DNA of 64,000 nt. Source: Calothrix sp. 336/3. GTDB taxonomy: Bacteria > Cyanobacteriota > Cyanobacteriia > Cyanobacteriales > Nostocaceae. Positions 21,809-30,796 of this stretch are shown in pieces. How positions within the stretch are numbered: position 1 is the first letter of the stretch; every line of letters begins with the position of its first letter. A model generated the notes under the pieces. It saw only the letters and a list, made by a program, of their open reading frames with translations. It was not told the origin of the DNA and did not search any database. The stretch is taken from assembly GCF_000734895.2 (NCBI RefSeq), contig NZ_CP011382.1, forward strand, positions 1,590,700-1,654,699. Reading direction: 5' to 3'. The translations under genes were made by a program, and so were the position numbers.

Positions 21809-23530
21809 TTAGAAGGTGAAGGTTGTTCTCAGGGTACCAATTACCGCATCATCGTTGCTGCTGTTTTGACCAGGAGAGGTTAACCAAATTACACCAGGGG
21901 TAACGGAAATATTGTCGTTAACTCTGTACTTGTAGAAACCTTCGATGTGGTAAGGAACATCACCATCTCTTACAACTGCGCTGCGGTTTAAAGAGTAGGG
22001 TTCAGCACCTGCGAAGATACCGAGAACGTTACCTTTTTTACCTAGGTCAGGGAAGGCTACACCTAAACCATAGCTCCAAGCTTCAAAGTCGTTACCACTA
22101 CCTCTTTGGGTAACATCGTGGTAAGAAACGAAACCACTGATAGAAATCTTGTCGCTAGGACGGAAAGCGGCAGATAAACCATAGGAGTTACTGTTAGCAG
22201 CTGCGTCGATGGCGTTTGCTTGGCTAGTACCAACTATCGACAGGGTGCGATTACCTCCATCAAACAGTTGGCTACCAGTACCATGGTAACCACCAACGTA
22301 GGTTGCAGCTAAAGCCAGTTTATCGCCGAGGTTGAAGTTTAATTGACCTAAAGCAGCGTAGTTACCCTCAAACAAACCTTGACCCGCAGTTGGGCTATTA
22401 GCTTCTGAAGCTAAGTAACCAACGGTGAAGGAACTGGGTTTGATGACTCCACCTTTACCAAAATTGAAGGTTAAGGCTGCACCGGCACCACCACCGATAT
22501 TGAAGATGGGGTTTCTAGAAGCGAAGGTAGACAGAGCGCCGTTACCACCATCAAAATCTTCAAAGTAGGGGTTAACGGTTGATGCGTAGTCGCTGTGAAT
22601 ACCACCAGTTGCTGCGATGTACAAGTTAGCAGGACCGACGGGAACGTAGTAAGCTAACCAGTCTACAAAGACATCATTGTTAGTTTCACCACCGACATTA
22701 AAGGTTTGTAAACCTTCGGCGCTACCTGGAGTTCCAACATTGAAGCGGTTAGCGTTACCGGAAGCTAAACGGGTGTGCAGTACATCCTTACCAGTGAAGC
22801 TGGTTTGTAGGTCTAAGCGCACACGATTTTGGAAGACGGTGTTGTTATCGGTGCCAGCGTTGTCGCCAAAGACATCACTAACTGCGAAAATTGCTTCCCC
22901 AACTAATTTGGTGGTGGTGGAGAATTGGTTAGCTTCCAATTCAGCTGTACGTGCTTCTAAAGCGTCTACACGACCACGGAGGGTTGCCAATTCAGCAGCG
23001 AACTCTTCTTGTAAGCGTTGCAATGTTGCCAGGTCTTCTTTTTTAACCAGGTCAGCAGTTGCTGTGGCGATTAATTCGTTAACTCGATCCAAACAAGCGT
23101 TTAAACCTGCGGCGAATTCGTAACGAGTCATTGCTCGTTGACCGCGATAGGTGCCGTTAGGATAACCAGCGATACAACCGTAACGTTCTACCAAGGACTG
23201 TAGGGCTTGGAATGCCCAGTCTGTGGGTTGTACGTCGGAGAACTGAGAAACCGATGTCACTTGGGACAGGTTGTTGTTCTTGCCTTCGTTGCTGTAGCGG
23301 TTAACTTGATCTAAAACGTTAACTTCTGGTTGAGCTTGTGCCAGGACTTCTGGCTGTTGGGGAACTTCAACGGAAGAAGTTTGAATTACTTGATTAGAAG
23401 CATCTGCTTCTTTAGCGACGATATCCGAGGTTGGGCTAGCAGGAGCTGCGATCGCGCTTGCTGAAACCAGCAAAGTTGCTCCTAAAACTGCTGGACTTGC
23501 CACCAGGGATTTCCATAAAAGGTTAGACAT
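21809..23530 (-). CDS. SLH-domain outer-membrane porin (OprB-like/iron uptake porin family)
   Basis: 573 residues from ATG 23530, preceded by GAGGAG about 10 bases upstream. Order: signal peptide (about 1-30, hydrophobic core ending ASAIAAPA), a low-complexity linker, an SLH domain (about 85-150, FSDVQPTDWAFQALQSLVER, then GCIAGYPNGTYRG), a coiled coil (about 165-205, LRGRVDALEARTAELEANQ), and a beta-barrel region to the end with alternating aromatic strands and the terminal TLRTTFTF. Cyanobacterial porins of this layout anchor to peptidoglycan through the SLH domain and pass inorganic ions and small solutes. It has its own terminator and is probably highly expressed. Confidence 0.92.
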   Translation of the reverse strand: MSNLLWKSLVASPAVLGATLLVSASAIAAPASPTSDIVAKEADASNQVIQTSSVEVPQQPEVLAQAQPEVNVLDQVNRYSNEGKNNNLSQVTSVSQFSDVQPTDWAFQALQSLVERYGCIAGYPNGTYRGQRAMTRYEFAAGLNACLDRVNELIATATADLVKKEDLATLQRLQEEFAAELATLRGRVDALEARTAELEANQFSTTTKLVGEAIFAVSDVFGDNAGTDNNTVFQNRVRLDLQTSFTGKDVLHTRLASGNANRFNVGTPGSAEGLQTFNVGGETNNDVFVDWLAYYVPVGPANLYIAATGGIHSDYASTVNPYFEDFDGGNGALSTFASRNPIFNIGGGAGAALTFNFGKGGVIKPSSFTVGYLASEANSPTAGQGLFEGNYAALGQLNFNLGDKLALAATYVGGYHGTGSQLFDGGNRTLSIVGTSQANAIDAAANSNSYGLSAAFRPSDKISISGFVSYHDVTQRGSGNDFEAWSYGLGVAFPDLGKKGNVLGIFAGAEPYSLNRSAVVRDGDVPYHIEGFYKYRVNDNISVTPGVIWLTSPGQNSSNDDAVIGTLRTTFTF

Positions 23531-23895
23531 CGTTCCTATTCTCCTCACACCTTGCGTAAATTACTTTGTTTGCTGCAACGACTCTCAAAAAAGAGACTTG
23601 ATTTTGAATCTTGCTGAACAGAGGTAAATTTTGCTCTTAATCAATTCTAGTTTTTGTCAAGCTAAGAAACAGTCTATTTTTAAGAAAAAACTATGTGATT
23701 AACTTATCCAAAAACTACATTTTGATATTCTACCATTATAAAAGATTGAACTCATCTGGCAACTTTTGGGATAGAAGTATTTACTGGGGGGTATTTTGAC
23801 CCTAGACCATACTCTTACCATTAGTCATCAAGCTGATAGCTGGCTTTTCCGGAAAACTCCCTGGGACTATTTGCCCTAGGCGATCGCCATCCAGA
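23531..23895. other. Intergenic region upstream of the porin gene
   Basis: About 365 bases upstream of the porin gene, which must include its promoter. It is AT-rich near the gene and becomes GC-richer close to 23870, with one HIP1 site. No gene or repeat was recognised. Confidence 0.45.
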
Positions 23896-24183
23896 TTAAC
23901 TAATTTCAGAGATGACTATTGCTAAATCAAAGTCTTTCTGTGTCAAACCACCGGCATCATGGGTTGTCAACGTAATATTGACCTTGTTGTAGGAAATTTC
24001 AATATCTGGATGATGTCCAGCAGTCTCCGCAGGGACAACTAGCTTGTTGACAAACTCCATCGCTTGGATGAAATCGCTAAACTTGCGAGTTAACCTCAAC
24101 TGAGAACCTTCAACCTGCCAGCCAGAAAGCTCCTGAGCTTTTGCCTGAATTTCCACTTCTGTCAATCGTTGTGCCATAGCCAT
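23896..24183 (-). CDS. 4a-hydroxytetrahydrobiopterin dehydratase (PCD/DCoH family)
   Basis: A 95-residue protein with the full PCD fold: the N-terminal helix LTEVEIQAKAQELSGWQVEG, strand LTRKFSDFIQAMEFV, the active-site loop AGHHPDIEISYNKVNITLTT near 55-74 carrying the conserved His-His and Pro, and HDAGGLTQKDFDLA near the end. It recycles hydroxylated pterins, and in cyanobacteria it may act on other pterins or as a structural partner. Length is standard (90-115). A second ATG two codons in is equally possible. Confidence 0.92.
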   Translation of the reverse strand: MAMAQRLTEVEIQAKAQELSGWQVEGSQLRLTRKFSDFIQAMEFVNKLVVPAETAGHHPDIEISYNKVNITLTTHDAGGLTQKDFDLAIVISEIS

Positions 24184-24507
24184 ATAACCCTGTCAGTGAA
24201 ATAGACACAATCCAAAATAACCAAAATTTCCTAATCTCCAGGAATCTAGTTTTTGATTCTAGTTCCTTGATTCGGTAATTGCTTCTCTCCCTATCTTGCC
24301 TGAGTTCCTCCTCCCATTAGCATCATGCTTCTATCTCAGACGTAAAGATAGGGGTATTGAGTTCCGAACTCTGAACTTCTTAGCAAAATCAGAAATTTCT
24401 TCTTGTGATGGTAAAGCAGCGAAAACTATGAGCATCCCCTTCACCTGTGACTTTCTCCTGATTTTTGCAAGCAGTTGAAAATGTCAGATTATAGTCAAGA
24501 CAACCCC

Positions 24508-24556
24508 CAAAAAACTATCCGCTCTTACTTTAGACTGGGGGTCTAGGTAAGAGCGG
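24508..24556 (-). terminator. Strong intrinsic terminator of an unannotated minus-strand transcript
   Basis: On the minus strand a perfect 10-bp stem (CCGCTCTTAC/GTAAGAGCGG at 24519-24528 and 24547-24556), extended inward by TAGAC/GTCTA, is followed by ATAG and T6. It lies upstream of the pterin dehydratase gene and well downstream of the psbD terminator, so it must end a separate short transcript. Confidence 0.85.
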
Positions 24557-24658
24557 TCTAGCGGGTCTTCAGATTGCAATCAGACTGCCGGAAGGGACTC
24601 AAGACTAGTCTAGAACTGCTAGGTATCTAAATCTCTTAACAAGACTAGAACTAGATTT

Positions 24659-24730
24659 CTAGAGAACAGCCCCGGCACACAGCCGATATTCTGCAACCTG
24701 ATGACCCATGGTTATACTACTTTCTATCAT
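24659..24730 (-). CDS. Candidate 23-codon small protein gene downstream of psbD
   Basis: The ATG at 24730 is preceded by the full Shine-Dalgarno AAGGAGG (24739-24745) at 8-base spacing; an ATG two codons earlier is also possible. The peptide would read MIESSITMGHQVAEYRLCAG then AVL, ending TAG. Upstream, on the same strand, are an 8-bp hairpin (24775-24796) and a possible -10 (TATGTT at 24815-24820); downstream is a strong terminator (24508-24556). The whole unit is about 300 nt. It may be a true small protein, a leader peptide or a dual-function RNA. No homologue is recognised. Confidence 0.4.
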   Translation of the reverse strand: MIESSITMGHQVAEYRLCAGAVL

Positions 24731-24855
24731 GGGCATCACCTCCTTGTTGCCTAAGCGGGCTTAGTCTCAAAAGGCAAAAGCTCATTAAAGCTTTTGGGTT
24801 ATTACCTGTATACAAACATAGCACAAGATTTTGGGAATGTGGAAACCAGGTTTAT

Positions 24856-24886
24856 TTAAAAAAACAGAAAACCGCCCAGAGGCGGC
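24856..24886 (-). terminator. Intrinsic terminator of psbD
   Basis: On the minus strand the stem GCCGCC-TCTG-GGCGGT is followed by TTTCTG and T7. It lies 65 bp after the psbD stop, so the transcript downstream of it is a separate unit. Confidence 0.8.
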
Positions 24887-24950
24887 TGTGACTAAGTTAG
24901 TGTCAGAAGTCAAAGGTATATTTCTCGCTTCTTGTTTCCTGAATTTTTCC

Positions 24951-26006
24951 TTACAATGCGTTACCGCGAGGTAGAACTTCTTCAGGGAATACAAATTTCT
25001 CGTGAGGCTGATCTTGAGGAGCCATCCAAGCGCGGATACCCTCGTTCAGCAAAATGTTTTTGGTATAGAAAGTTTCAAACTCAGGGTCTTCTGCTGCCCG
25101 TAATTCTTGGGAAACGAAGTCATAAGCTCGCAGGTTTAATGCCAAACCAACGATACCAATGGCTGCCATCCACAATCCGGTCACAGGGACAAATAGCATG
25201 AAGAAGTGTAACCAACGCTTGTTGGAGAAAGCAATCCCGAATATCTGAGACCAGAAACGGTTTGCAGTCACCATGGAGTAGGTTTCTTCTGCTTGGGTGG
25301 GGTTGAAAGCTCGGAAGGTGTTGGATGCTTCACCGTCTTCAAACAGGGTGTTTTCGACTGTTGCACCGTGAATCGCACATAATAGCGCTCCACCTAGTAC
25401 ACCAGCTACTCCCATCATGTGGAAGGGGTTGAGGGTGAAGTTGTGGAATCCTTGTACGAACAGGATGAAACGGAAAATTCCCGCTACTCCTAAGCTGGGT
25501 GCAAAGAACCAGCTTGATTGTCCCAAGGGGTACATCAAAAATACGCTGACGAAAACCGCAATGGGTGCAGAGAAGGCGATGGCGTTGTAGGGACGGATAC
25601 CGACTAAACGGGAAATTTCAAACTGACGCAGCATGAACCCGATAAGTGCGAAAGCTCCGTGGAGAGCTACGAAGGGCCAAAGTCCTCCTAATTGGAACCA
25701 GCGAGTAAAGTCTCCTTGAGCCTCTGGTCCCCAGAGTAACAATAGGGAATGTCCTAAACTGTCTGCTGGTGTGGATACTGCTACTGTCAGGAAGTTACAT
25801 CCTTCCAGGTAGCTGGATGCTAGTCCATGGGTGTACCACGAACTCACGAAGGTGGTGCCAGTCATCCAGCCCCCGATTGCTAGGAAAGCACAGGGGAATA
25901 ACAGGATACCTGACCAGCCGACGAAGACGAAGCGATCGCGCTTGAGCCAGTCGTCTAGTACGTCAAACCACCCTCTACTGGGGGCGCGTCCTACTGCGAT
26001 GGTCAT
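24951..26006 (-). CDS. psbD: Photosystem II D2 protein
   Basis: A complete 351-residue D2 reaction-centre protein of the thylakoid membrane, recognised from end to end ([56 protein letters not shown], and the C-terminal [14 protein letters not shown]). It binds half of the P680 chlorophyll/pheophytin set and the QA plastoquinone and carries Tyr-D. Five membrane spans are evident. Unlike the usual psbD-psbC overlap, no psbC follows, so this is a stand-alone copy (psbD2 type), which in some cyanobacteria is light-induced. A few hydrophobic positions look different from the D2 sequence I remember ([14 protein letters not shown]). The start has CGGAG 10-14 bases upstream. Confidence 0.95.
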   Translation of the reverse strand: MTIAVGRAPSRGWFDVLDDWLKRDRFVFVGWSGILLFPCAFLAIGGWMTGTTFVSSWYTHGLASSYLEGCNFLTVAVSTPADSLGHSLLLLWGPEAQGDFTRWFQLGGLWPFVALHGAFALIGFMLRQFEISRLVGIRPYNAIAFSAPIAVFVSVFLMYPLGQSSWFFAPSLGVAGIFRFILFVQGFHNFTLNPFHMMGVAGVLGGALLCAIHGATVENTLFEDGEASNTFRAFNPTQAEETYSMVTANRFWSQIFGIAFSNKRWLHFFMLFVPVTGLWMAAIGIVGLALNLRAYDFVSQELRAAEDPEFETFYTKNILLNEGIRAWMAPQDQPHEKFVFPEEVLPRGNAL

Positions 26007-26382
26007 GAGAGAGAATCTCCGAAATTTATAAGTACAAGTATTTTACCTGTCTATGTAGGTAGCTAGGATGTAGCCCCCTATAGGCAGATAGTGAAGTGGA
26101 TTGTCAATCTAGTTCACAATTTTTTACTTCTTCTAATCATATTAAGTGTAAATTACTTATTTTTCTAGGTGATTTTTCATCTAAATAGAGTCCGAGAGTC
26201 CACTTTCTAGTCTGGGTAAGGAATACAACTCTTAATTAAATTTAATATTTCTATTCATTTATTCTTAAAAATACCCATAGAGCCGGGAGAGTCATTACCC
26301 TTTCCCCTTTTGCAATTCCCTATTACCCACCTTGCGGACGCTAAAATGAGACCGAAAGCTAAATATCTAGATTAGAAGATAA
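26007..26382. other. Divergent promoter region of psbD and the UPF0367 gene
   Basis: About 375 bases, AT-rich, between divergent genes. The psbD leader (26007-26100) contains TTGTAC and TATAAA-like words. A TTTACA half-site is present on the minus strand (near 26151), but no paired HLR1 site was found. No gene or repeat was recognised. Confidence 0.45.
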
Positions 26383-26652
26383 ATGTTCACCATCGACTTG
26401 ACGGTCAAAAACACGGCATTTCCCGTATCAGTACAACGAAAAACAGTAGAAGATGCAGAAGCTGTTTATCAGTTAATTTTGGCAGCGATGCGCTCAGGGA
26501 ATCCTGAGATTGTTGAACTCAAATGTGAAGGGAAGACTGAGAAAAAAGTTGCAGTGCGCGCCAGTGAAATTTCTGGGGTACAAGTAACTCAGAAAGAGGG
26601 TACAACAATCGGTGGGAAGCAACCTGGTTTCTTTGCCCTAGCACAAGAATAA
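26383..26652 (+). CDS. Conserved cyanobacterial protein, UPF0367 family
   Basis: An 89-residue protein with the layout I know for the cyanobacterial UPF0367 family: MFTIDLTVKNTAFPVSVQRK, a helix AEAVYQLILAAMRSG, then strands ISGVQVTQKEG and the ending KQPGFFALAQE. No biochemical function is established. It lies 20 bp upstream of an ECF-type ATPase gene on the same strand, suggesting a shared transcript. Confidence 0.85.
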   Translation: MFTIDLTVKNTAFPVSVQRKTVEDAEAVYQLILAAMRSGNPEIVELKCEGKTEKKVAVRASEISGVQVTQKEGTTIGGKQPGFFALAQE

Positions 26653-26672
26653 AATACTGGCGGTAGCGATAG

Positions 26673-27350
26673 ATGGCAGAAGTGGGCATTGAGGTAAAAA
26701 ATTTAGACTTCAGTTGGCAATCGGGGGATCAGGTAATCAAAACCTGCTCTCTAGAAGTACCCCAAGGGGAATTTTGGATGCTTTTGGGGACAAACGGTAG
26801 TGGCAAATCTACCTTGCTGAGGTTGCTGGCAGGATTATTAACACCCTCTTCGGGGGAAATTCGGGTTTTGCAACCTGTAGGTTTTGTGTTTCAAAATCCC
26901 GATCACCAACTGGTAATGCCCACTGTTGGCGCTGACGTGGCTTTTGGGTTGGTGGAAGAAAAATTACCACCAAAACAGGTGAGAGCTAGGGTAGAAGAAG
27001 CCCTATCAGCAGTCAACTTGCTATCTTTGCTCCGTCGCCCAATTTATGCGTTGAGTGGTGGGCAAAAACAACGTGTGGCGATCGCTGGTGCTTTAGCTAG
27101 ACGTTGTGAAGTTTTGCTGTTAGATGAACCCACAGCCCTGCTAGATCCAGACAGCCAACTAGAATTAGTTGAAGGAGTTCGCCGTCTCGTCAAAAGTCGT
27201 GGAATCACAGCTTTGTGGGTGACTCATCGCCTAGACGAACTCAATTATTGTGATGGCGCTTTCTTGTTAGAAAAAGGTTTACTGGTAGACAAGGGAGAAG
27301 CCCAACGTTTAAAACAACGTCTGATGGAATTGCATCAAGAACAAAGCTAA
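26673..27350 (+). CDS. Energy-coupling-factor type ABC transporter ATP-binding protein
   Basis: A 225-residue ATPase of the CbiO/EcfA group. Walker A GTNGSGKST lies near residues 40-48, the Q-loop is in VFQNPDHQLVMPTVGADVAF (the ECF-typical form), the signature is LSGGQKQRVAIAGALAR, and Walker B is LLLDEPTALLDP with switch WVTHRLDEL. ECF ATPases energise uptake of vitamins or Co/Ni ions together with EcfT and a substrate-binding S protein. Neither is adjacent, so the substrate cannot be inferred. It follows the UPF0367 gene in a likely operon. Confidence 0.88.
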   Translation: MAEVGIEVKNLDFSWQSGDQVIKTCSLEVPQGEFWMLLGTNGSGKSTLLRLLAGLLTPSSGEIRVLQPVGFVFQNPDHQLVMPTVGADVAFGLVEEKLPPKQVRARVEEALSAVNLLSLLRRPIYALSGGQKQRVAIAGALARRCEVLLLDEPTALLDPDSQLELVEGVRRLVKSRGITALWVTHRLDELNYCDGAFLLEKGLLVDKGEAQRLKQRLMELHQEQS

Positions 27351-27524
27351 CAAGAAAGGGTGTGGAGGGGTTTCCCATTTCCCTTTGCCTATTTTCCAGC
27401 TAGGGCTTGTTTGTGAAGCTCTAGCATTTTTTGTTTTTGTAACACAGTGTTACAGAGATTGCTTGGACTACTATAAGAGTTATGAATGATTTTGTTAACT
27501 CTAGAAAATTTGTGATCAGAAACC

Positions 27525-28076
27525 ATGTCTCCCTCCCTACCCCAAGCCGTTCTTTTGGTAGACGGCTACAATATAATTGGCGCTTGGTCTTGCCTAAAAA
27601 AAACTCGTGACAGTGCGGGATTAGAGGCAGCACGGTGTGACTTAATCGAAGCGATGACGAGCTATAGTGCTTTTCATGGCTACAACACCCAGATTGTATT
27701 TGACGCTCATTATCAGAATACTTGCAGCAATAGCGAAGTTATCACAGAGCTTTTATCAGTTTATTACACAGATTTCGGACAAACAGCAGATACTTACATT
27801 GAGAAAGCCTGTGCATCTCTGCGTCATCAAATAGCTGCGTCTCTGGTTTCTCGTGTGATTGTCGCTACATCTGACAGGGCACAGCAGCTGATGGTGCATG
27901 GGTATGGTGCGGAATGGATATCAGCACAGCAGTTTTGCCACGCAGTCAAGGCAACAGTTTGCCACACCTACCAAAAGTCTCAACAGAAGAAACATTCTAA
28001 GAGCAGATTTTTAGCTAACTCAATAGATGCAAAGGCAAGACAGCGTTTAGCTGAATTGCGTATGGGATTGGGATAA
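27525..28076 (+). CDS. YacP-like NYN domain ribonuclease family protein
   Basis: 183 residues with the PIN-like NYN fold. The first acidic strand is VLLVDGYNIIGAW (Asp14), followed by the Glu/Asp-bearing helix LEAARCDLIEAM, IVFDAHYQ, the TADTYIEKA acidic helix near 87-95 and ATSDRAQQ near 119-126. The four clustered acidic residues needed for metal binding are all present. Firmicute homologues (YacP/Rae1) cut mRNA on the ribosome. The basic C-terminal tail (KKHSKSRFLANS) fits RNA binding. It stands alone. Confidence 0.88.
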   Translation: MSPSLPQAVLLVDGYNIIGAWSCLKKTRDSAGLEAARCDLIEAMTSYSAFHGYNTQIVFDAHYQNTCSNSEVITELLSVYYTDFGQTADTYIEKACASLRHQIAASLVSRVIVATSDRAQQLMVHGYGAEWISAQQFCHAVKATVCHTYQKSQQKKHSKSRFLANSIDAKARQRLAELRMGLG

Positions 28077-28297
28077 CCAAAGTTTATCCCTGCTCATTTC
28101 CATTTATTTTTCACCAATTTCCACAGTCATAGAACGAACGTGGAATGATTCAGCCGTGGCAAGGTTTTGGGGCTGCTTGCTGGGGTGAGAATTCCTATGG
28201 TTTTTGCCAAAAATCCCCCATCTCAAAAAAATCTCAAAAAATTTTTCGCAAAGTACTTGCGCTTTTCTGAAACTTACCCTATCATTAGTGATCGTGT

Positions 28298-28369
28298 TCC
28301 TCAGTAGCTCAGTGGTAGAGCGGTCGGCTGTTAACCGATTGGTCGCAGGTTCGAATCCTGCCTGGGGAG
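28298..28369 (+). tRNA. tRNA-Asn (anticodon GTT)
   Basis: 72 nt with a complete cloverleaf: acceptor TCCTCAG/CTGGGGA plus discriminator G, D-arm GCTCAGTGGTAGAGC, anticodon loop CTGTTAA with GTT at 28330-28332, and T-arm GCAGGTTCGAATCCTGC. CCA is not encoded. It lies 12 bp upstream of the aminotransferase gene. Confidence 0.97.
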
Positions 28370-28381
28370 TTAAATAATTTT

Positions 28382-29566
28382 ATGATTTGGGAAAGATTAG
28401 ATTTGCAAACGCCACTGAGGGATTTTTGGTTACTCGACCCACAGGTGACTTTTTTAAATCATGGCTCTTTTGGTGCTTGCCCTCAAGCGGTGTTGGCAGC
28501 ACAGGATAGGTGGCGATCGCAACTAGAAAGGGAACCGTTACGATTTTTTGGTCGGGAATGGGAACCCCTGATAGATAATGCCAGAAGCCAGTTAGGGGAA
28601 TTCGCGGGAGCGGATGTTGAGGATGTGGTGTTTGTCCCCAATGCCACCACGGGGGTGAACTGCGTCTTACGCTCCCTAACCTTTCAGCCAGAGGATGAAC
28701 TATTAACAACGAATCACGAATATAATGCTTGCCGAAATGCCCTAAATTTCGTCGCTAACCGCAGTGGAGCCAGGATAGTGATTGCTGATATCCCTTTCCC
28801 CCTAGAATCGCCTCAGGAGGCTTTAGAAGCGGTTTTAGAGAAGGTGACAGCAAAAACCCGCTTGTTGCTGATTGATCATGTGACTAGTCAGACAGGGTTA
28901 ATTATGCCTGTGGAGCAATTAATCGCACAGCTGCAAGGACGGGGAATTGAGGTATTAGTAGATGGTGCCCATGCTCCGGGAATGATTCCCCTTAACTTAG
29001 GAAAGATTGGTGCTGATTACTACACTGGTAATTGTCACAAGTGGTTGTGTGCGCCTAAAGGGGCAGCTTTTTTGTATGTACAACGACAGCAACAAGCCAA
29101 AATTCGCCCTTTAACTATTAGCCATGGGGCAAATTCTCCCCGTACCGATAAATCCCGTTTTCAGCTAGAGTTTGACTGGATGGGAACGGATGATCCCACC
29201 GCTTATATGTGCATTCCCGTGGCGATCGCGTTCCTGGGATCATTATTACCCAATGGTTGGCAAGAGTTAAGAACACACAACCACCAATTGGCTTTACAAG
29301 CAAGAAAAATCCTCTGTGAGACATTAGATATCTCCCCACCCTCCCCAGAGGAGATGATTGGTTCTATGGCATCAATCCCCTTACCTAGAAGGTTTGAGCA
29401 TTGGGATTACCTCTCTCTGCACGATGAGTTATTTGATAAATTTGGGATTCAGGTGCAGGTTGTTCCTTGGCAAACACCAGCAAAATTATTAATCAGAATT
29501 TCTGCCCAGATATACAATCAATTGCAGGAGTATGAGTACTTAGCTGAGACACTGCAAAAATTGTGA
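28382..29566 (+). CDS. Class V aminotransferase (isopenicillin-N-epimerase-like)
   Basis: A 394-residue PLP enzyme. NHGSFGACP near residues 26-34 is the typical start of the CefD-like branch. ATTGVN is the PLP-phosphate loop, LLIDHVTSQTG and DGAHAPGMIPL follow, and the Schiff-base Lys is in TGNCHKWLCAPKG near 217-229. The family covers epimerases, cysteine desulfurases and C-S lyases such as EgtE. Ergothioneine genes egtC-egtB-egtD lie 5 kb away, so an EgtE-like role (removing the cysteine moiety of the sulfoxide) is possible but not demonstrated; they are not in one operon. The start follows tRNA-Asn by 12 bp. Confidence 0.82.
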   Translation: MIWERLDLQTPLRDFWLLDPQVTFLNHGSFGACPQAVLAAQDRWRSQLEREPLRFFGREWEPLIDNARSQLGEFAGADVEDVVFVPNATTGVNCVLRSLTFQPEDELLTTNHEYNACRNALNFVANRSGARIVIADIPFPLESPQEALEAVLEKVTAKTRLLLIDHVTSQTGLIMPVEQLIAQLQGRGIEVLVDGAHAPGMIPLNLGKIGADYYTGNCHKWLCAPKGAAFLYVQRQQQAKIRPLTISHGANSPRTDKSRFQLEFDWMGTDDPTAYMCIPVAIAFLGSLLPNGWQELRTHNHQLALQARKILCETLDISPPSPEEMIGSMASIPLPRRFEHWDYLSLHDELFDKFGIQVQVVPWQTPAKLLIRISAQIYNQLQEYEYLAETLQKL

Positions 29567-29733
29567 ACCGATTCAAACCAGTTGCTCAACAGTATTATCT
29601 CTGGATTTTGAGCCTATATTCCTTAGATTCTTTAATCATTTAGTAAAGAAATTTGGAATTAATGAGTAGTAATTAATTCTATCTGGTAGTATTTGTCCAT
29701 CGACTAATTGATTTGGTTTTAAGAGTAAATAAA

Positions 29734-30498
29734 ATGCCATTAGCAAAACGTTGTATTGCCGAGTTCATAGGAACTTTCTGGCTAGTTTTTGGTGGCTGTG
29801 GAAGTGCTGTATTGGCGGCAGCATTCACCGCAGACGGAGCCAAAATTGCTGAAGCTACAAAATTTCCTTTAGGTATCGGTTTAGCAGGTGTTTCTCTTGC
29901 CTTTGGTTTAACAGTTTTAACCATGGCATATGCAATTGGTCATATTTCTGGTTGTCATCTTAACCCAGCAGTTTCTATCGGTCTTTGGGCTGGGAAACGA
30001 TTCCCCGCTTCCGAACTATTAGTGTATATTGGTTCCCAAGTCTTTGGAGCAATTTTAGCTGCGGGAATCCTCTATATTATCGCCAGTGGTAAAGCTGGTT
30101 TTGATGTTGTAGCTAGTGGTTTTGCTGCCAATGGTTACGCAGAACATTCACCGGGTGGATATTCACTAGTTGCTTGTTTTGTAGCAGAAGTTGTTCTGAC
30201 TTTTATCTTTTTGATGGTAATTTTAGGAGCAACTGATCGCCGCGCACCCGCAGGGTTTGCACCTATTGCCATTGGCTTGTGCTTAACATTAATTCACTTA
30301 ATTAGTATCCCCGTAACTAACACCTCCGTCAACCCAGCACGTAGCTTGGGACCAGCATTATTTGTTGGGGGTTGGGCAATTCAACAACTATGGTTATTCT
30401 GGGTTGCACCAATTTTAGGAGCTTGGTTAGCAGGTGTAACATACTCCCAAGTGTTTGAAGTACCTAGACCTGAAAGACAGTATTCTGAAGTTGCATAG
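29734..30498 (+). CDS. aqpZ: Aquaporin Z family water channel
   Basis: 254 residues from ATG 29734 ([20 protein letters not shown]), six membrane spans plus two half-helices carrying the twin NPA motifs HLNPAVSIG and [13 protein letters not shown]. The narrow aromatic/Arg filter typical of water-selective AqpZ is consistent with the Arg after the second NPA and the His before it ([11 protein letters not shown]). It passes water, and possibly other small neutral solutes, across the cytoplasmic membrane. Length matches AqpZ (230-260). A MITE-like element follows 40 bp after the stop. Confidence 0.93.
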   Translation: MPLAKRCIAEFIGTFWLVFGGCGSAVLAAAFTADGAKIAEATKFPLGIGLAGVSLAFGLTVLTMAYAIGHISGCHLNPAVSIGLWAGKRFPASELLVYIGSQVFGAILAAGILYIIASGKAGFDVVASGFAANGYAEHSPGGYSLVACFVAEVVLTFIFLMVILGATDRRAPAGFAPIAIGLCLTLIHLISIPVTNTSVNPARSLGPALFVGGWAIQQLWLFWVAPILGAWLAGVTYSQVFEVPRPERQYSEVA

Positions 30499-30537
30499 TA
30501 TCAGGACAATAATCAATAACAGTCTTTTTTTAGACTT

Positions 30538-30688
30538 ATACCGATTAAAAAAATGTTTACGACAGATACCCCACCCGCCCTATCGGGCACCCTCCCCGAA
30601 ATCGGGGAGGGTACTCTGCGAGAAGCAGCTCCGCGTCTATGGGGAGGGGTTTTTTCTATGTGTCGTATTGTTTTTTTCAAATTGGTAT
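30538..30688. mobile_element. MITE-like element, copy 1 (ATACC...GGTAT ends)
   Basis: About 151 bp with imperfect terminal inverted repeats of roughly 28 bp (ATACCGATTAAAAAAATGTT at left; TTTTTCAAATTGGTAT at right). Inside are a GC-rich hairpin (CCCTCCCCGAAATCGGGGAG) and a second fold. No open frame. The ends match copy 2 at 37270-37410 closely while the interior differs, as expected for non-autonomous elements. Confidence 0.7.
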
Positions 30689-30796
30689 TAAATATCAGGA
30701 GTGGTGGATATCATCACTTCTGATTATTTTATAATTGTTAATAATTCGTCTGATTCCGAGGGAGCTATTTATGCTGTTAAGACAAAACCTTAGTAA

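Noticed and set aside
24331..24435. 34-codon minus-strand frame upstream of the pterin dehydratase (MLIVFAALPSQEEIS...)
   Set aside because: The GGGG before the ATG is too close to serve as a normal ribosome binding site and no family or conservation could be seen; not strong enough to annotate.
24508..24820. tmRNA, 6S RNA or group I intron as explanation of the transcript downstream of psbD
   Set aside because: No tRNA-like acceptor end or tag reading frame, no 6S-like central bubble, and no intron core motifs were found.
24951..26006. First impression of a psbA (D1) gene
   Set aside because: The N-terminus MTIAVGRAP, the length 351 and the ending VLPRGNAL are those of D2; D1 ends differently and is about 360 residues.
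28382..29566. Firm assignment of the class V aminotransferase as egtE
   Set aside because: It lies 5 kb from the ergothioneine operon with unrelated genes between; the family is too broad for a firm call.
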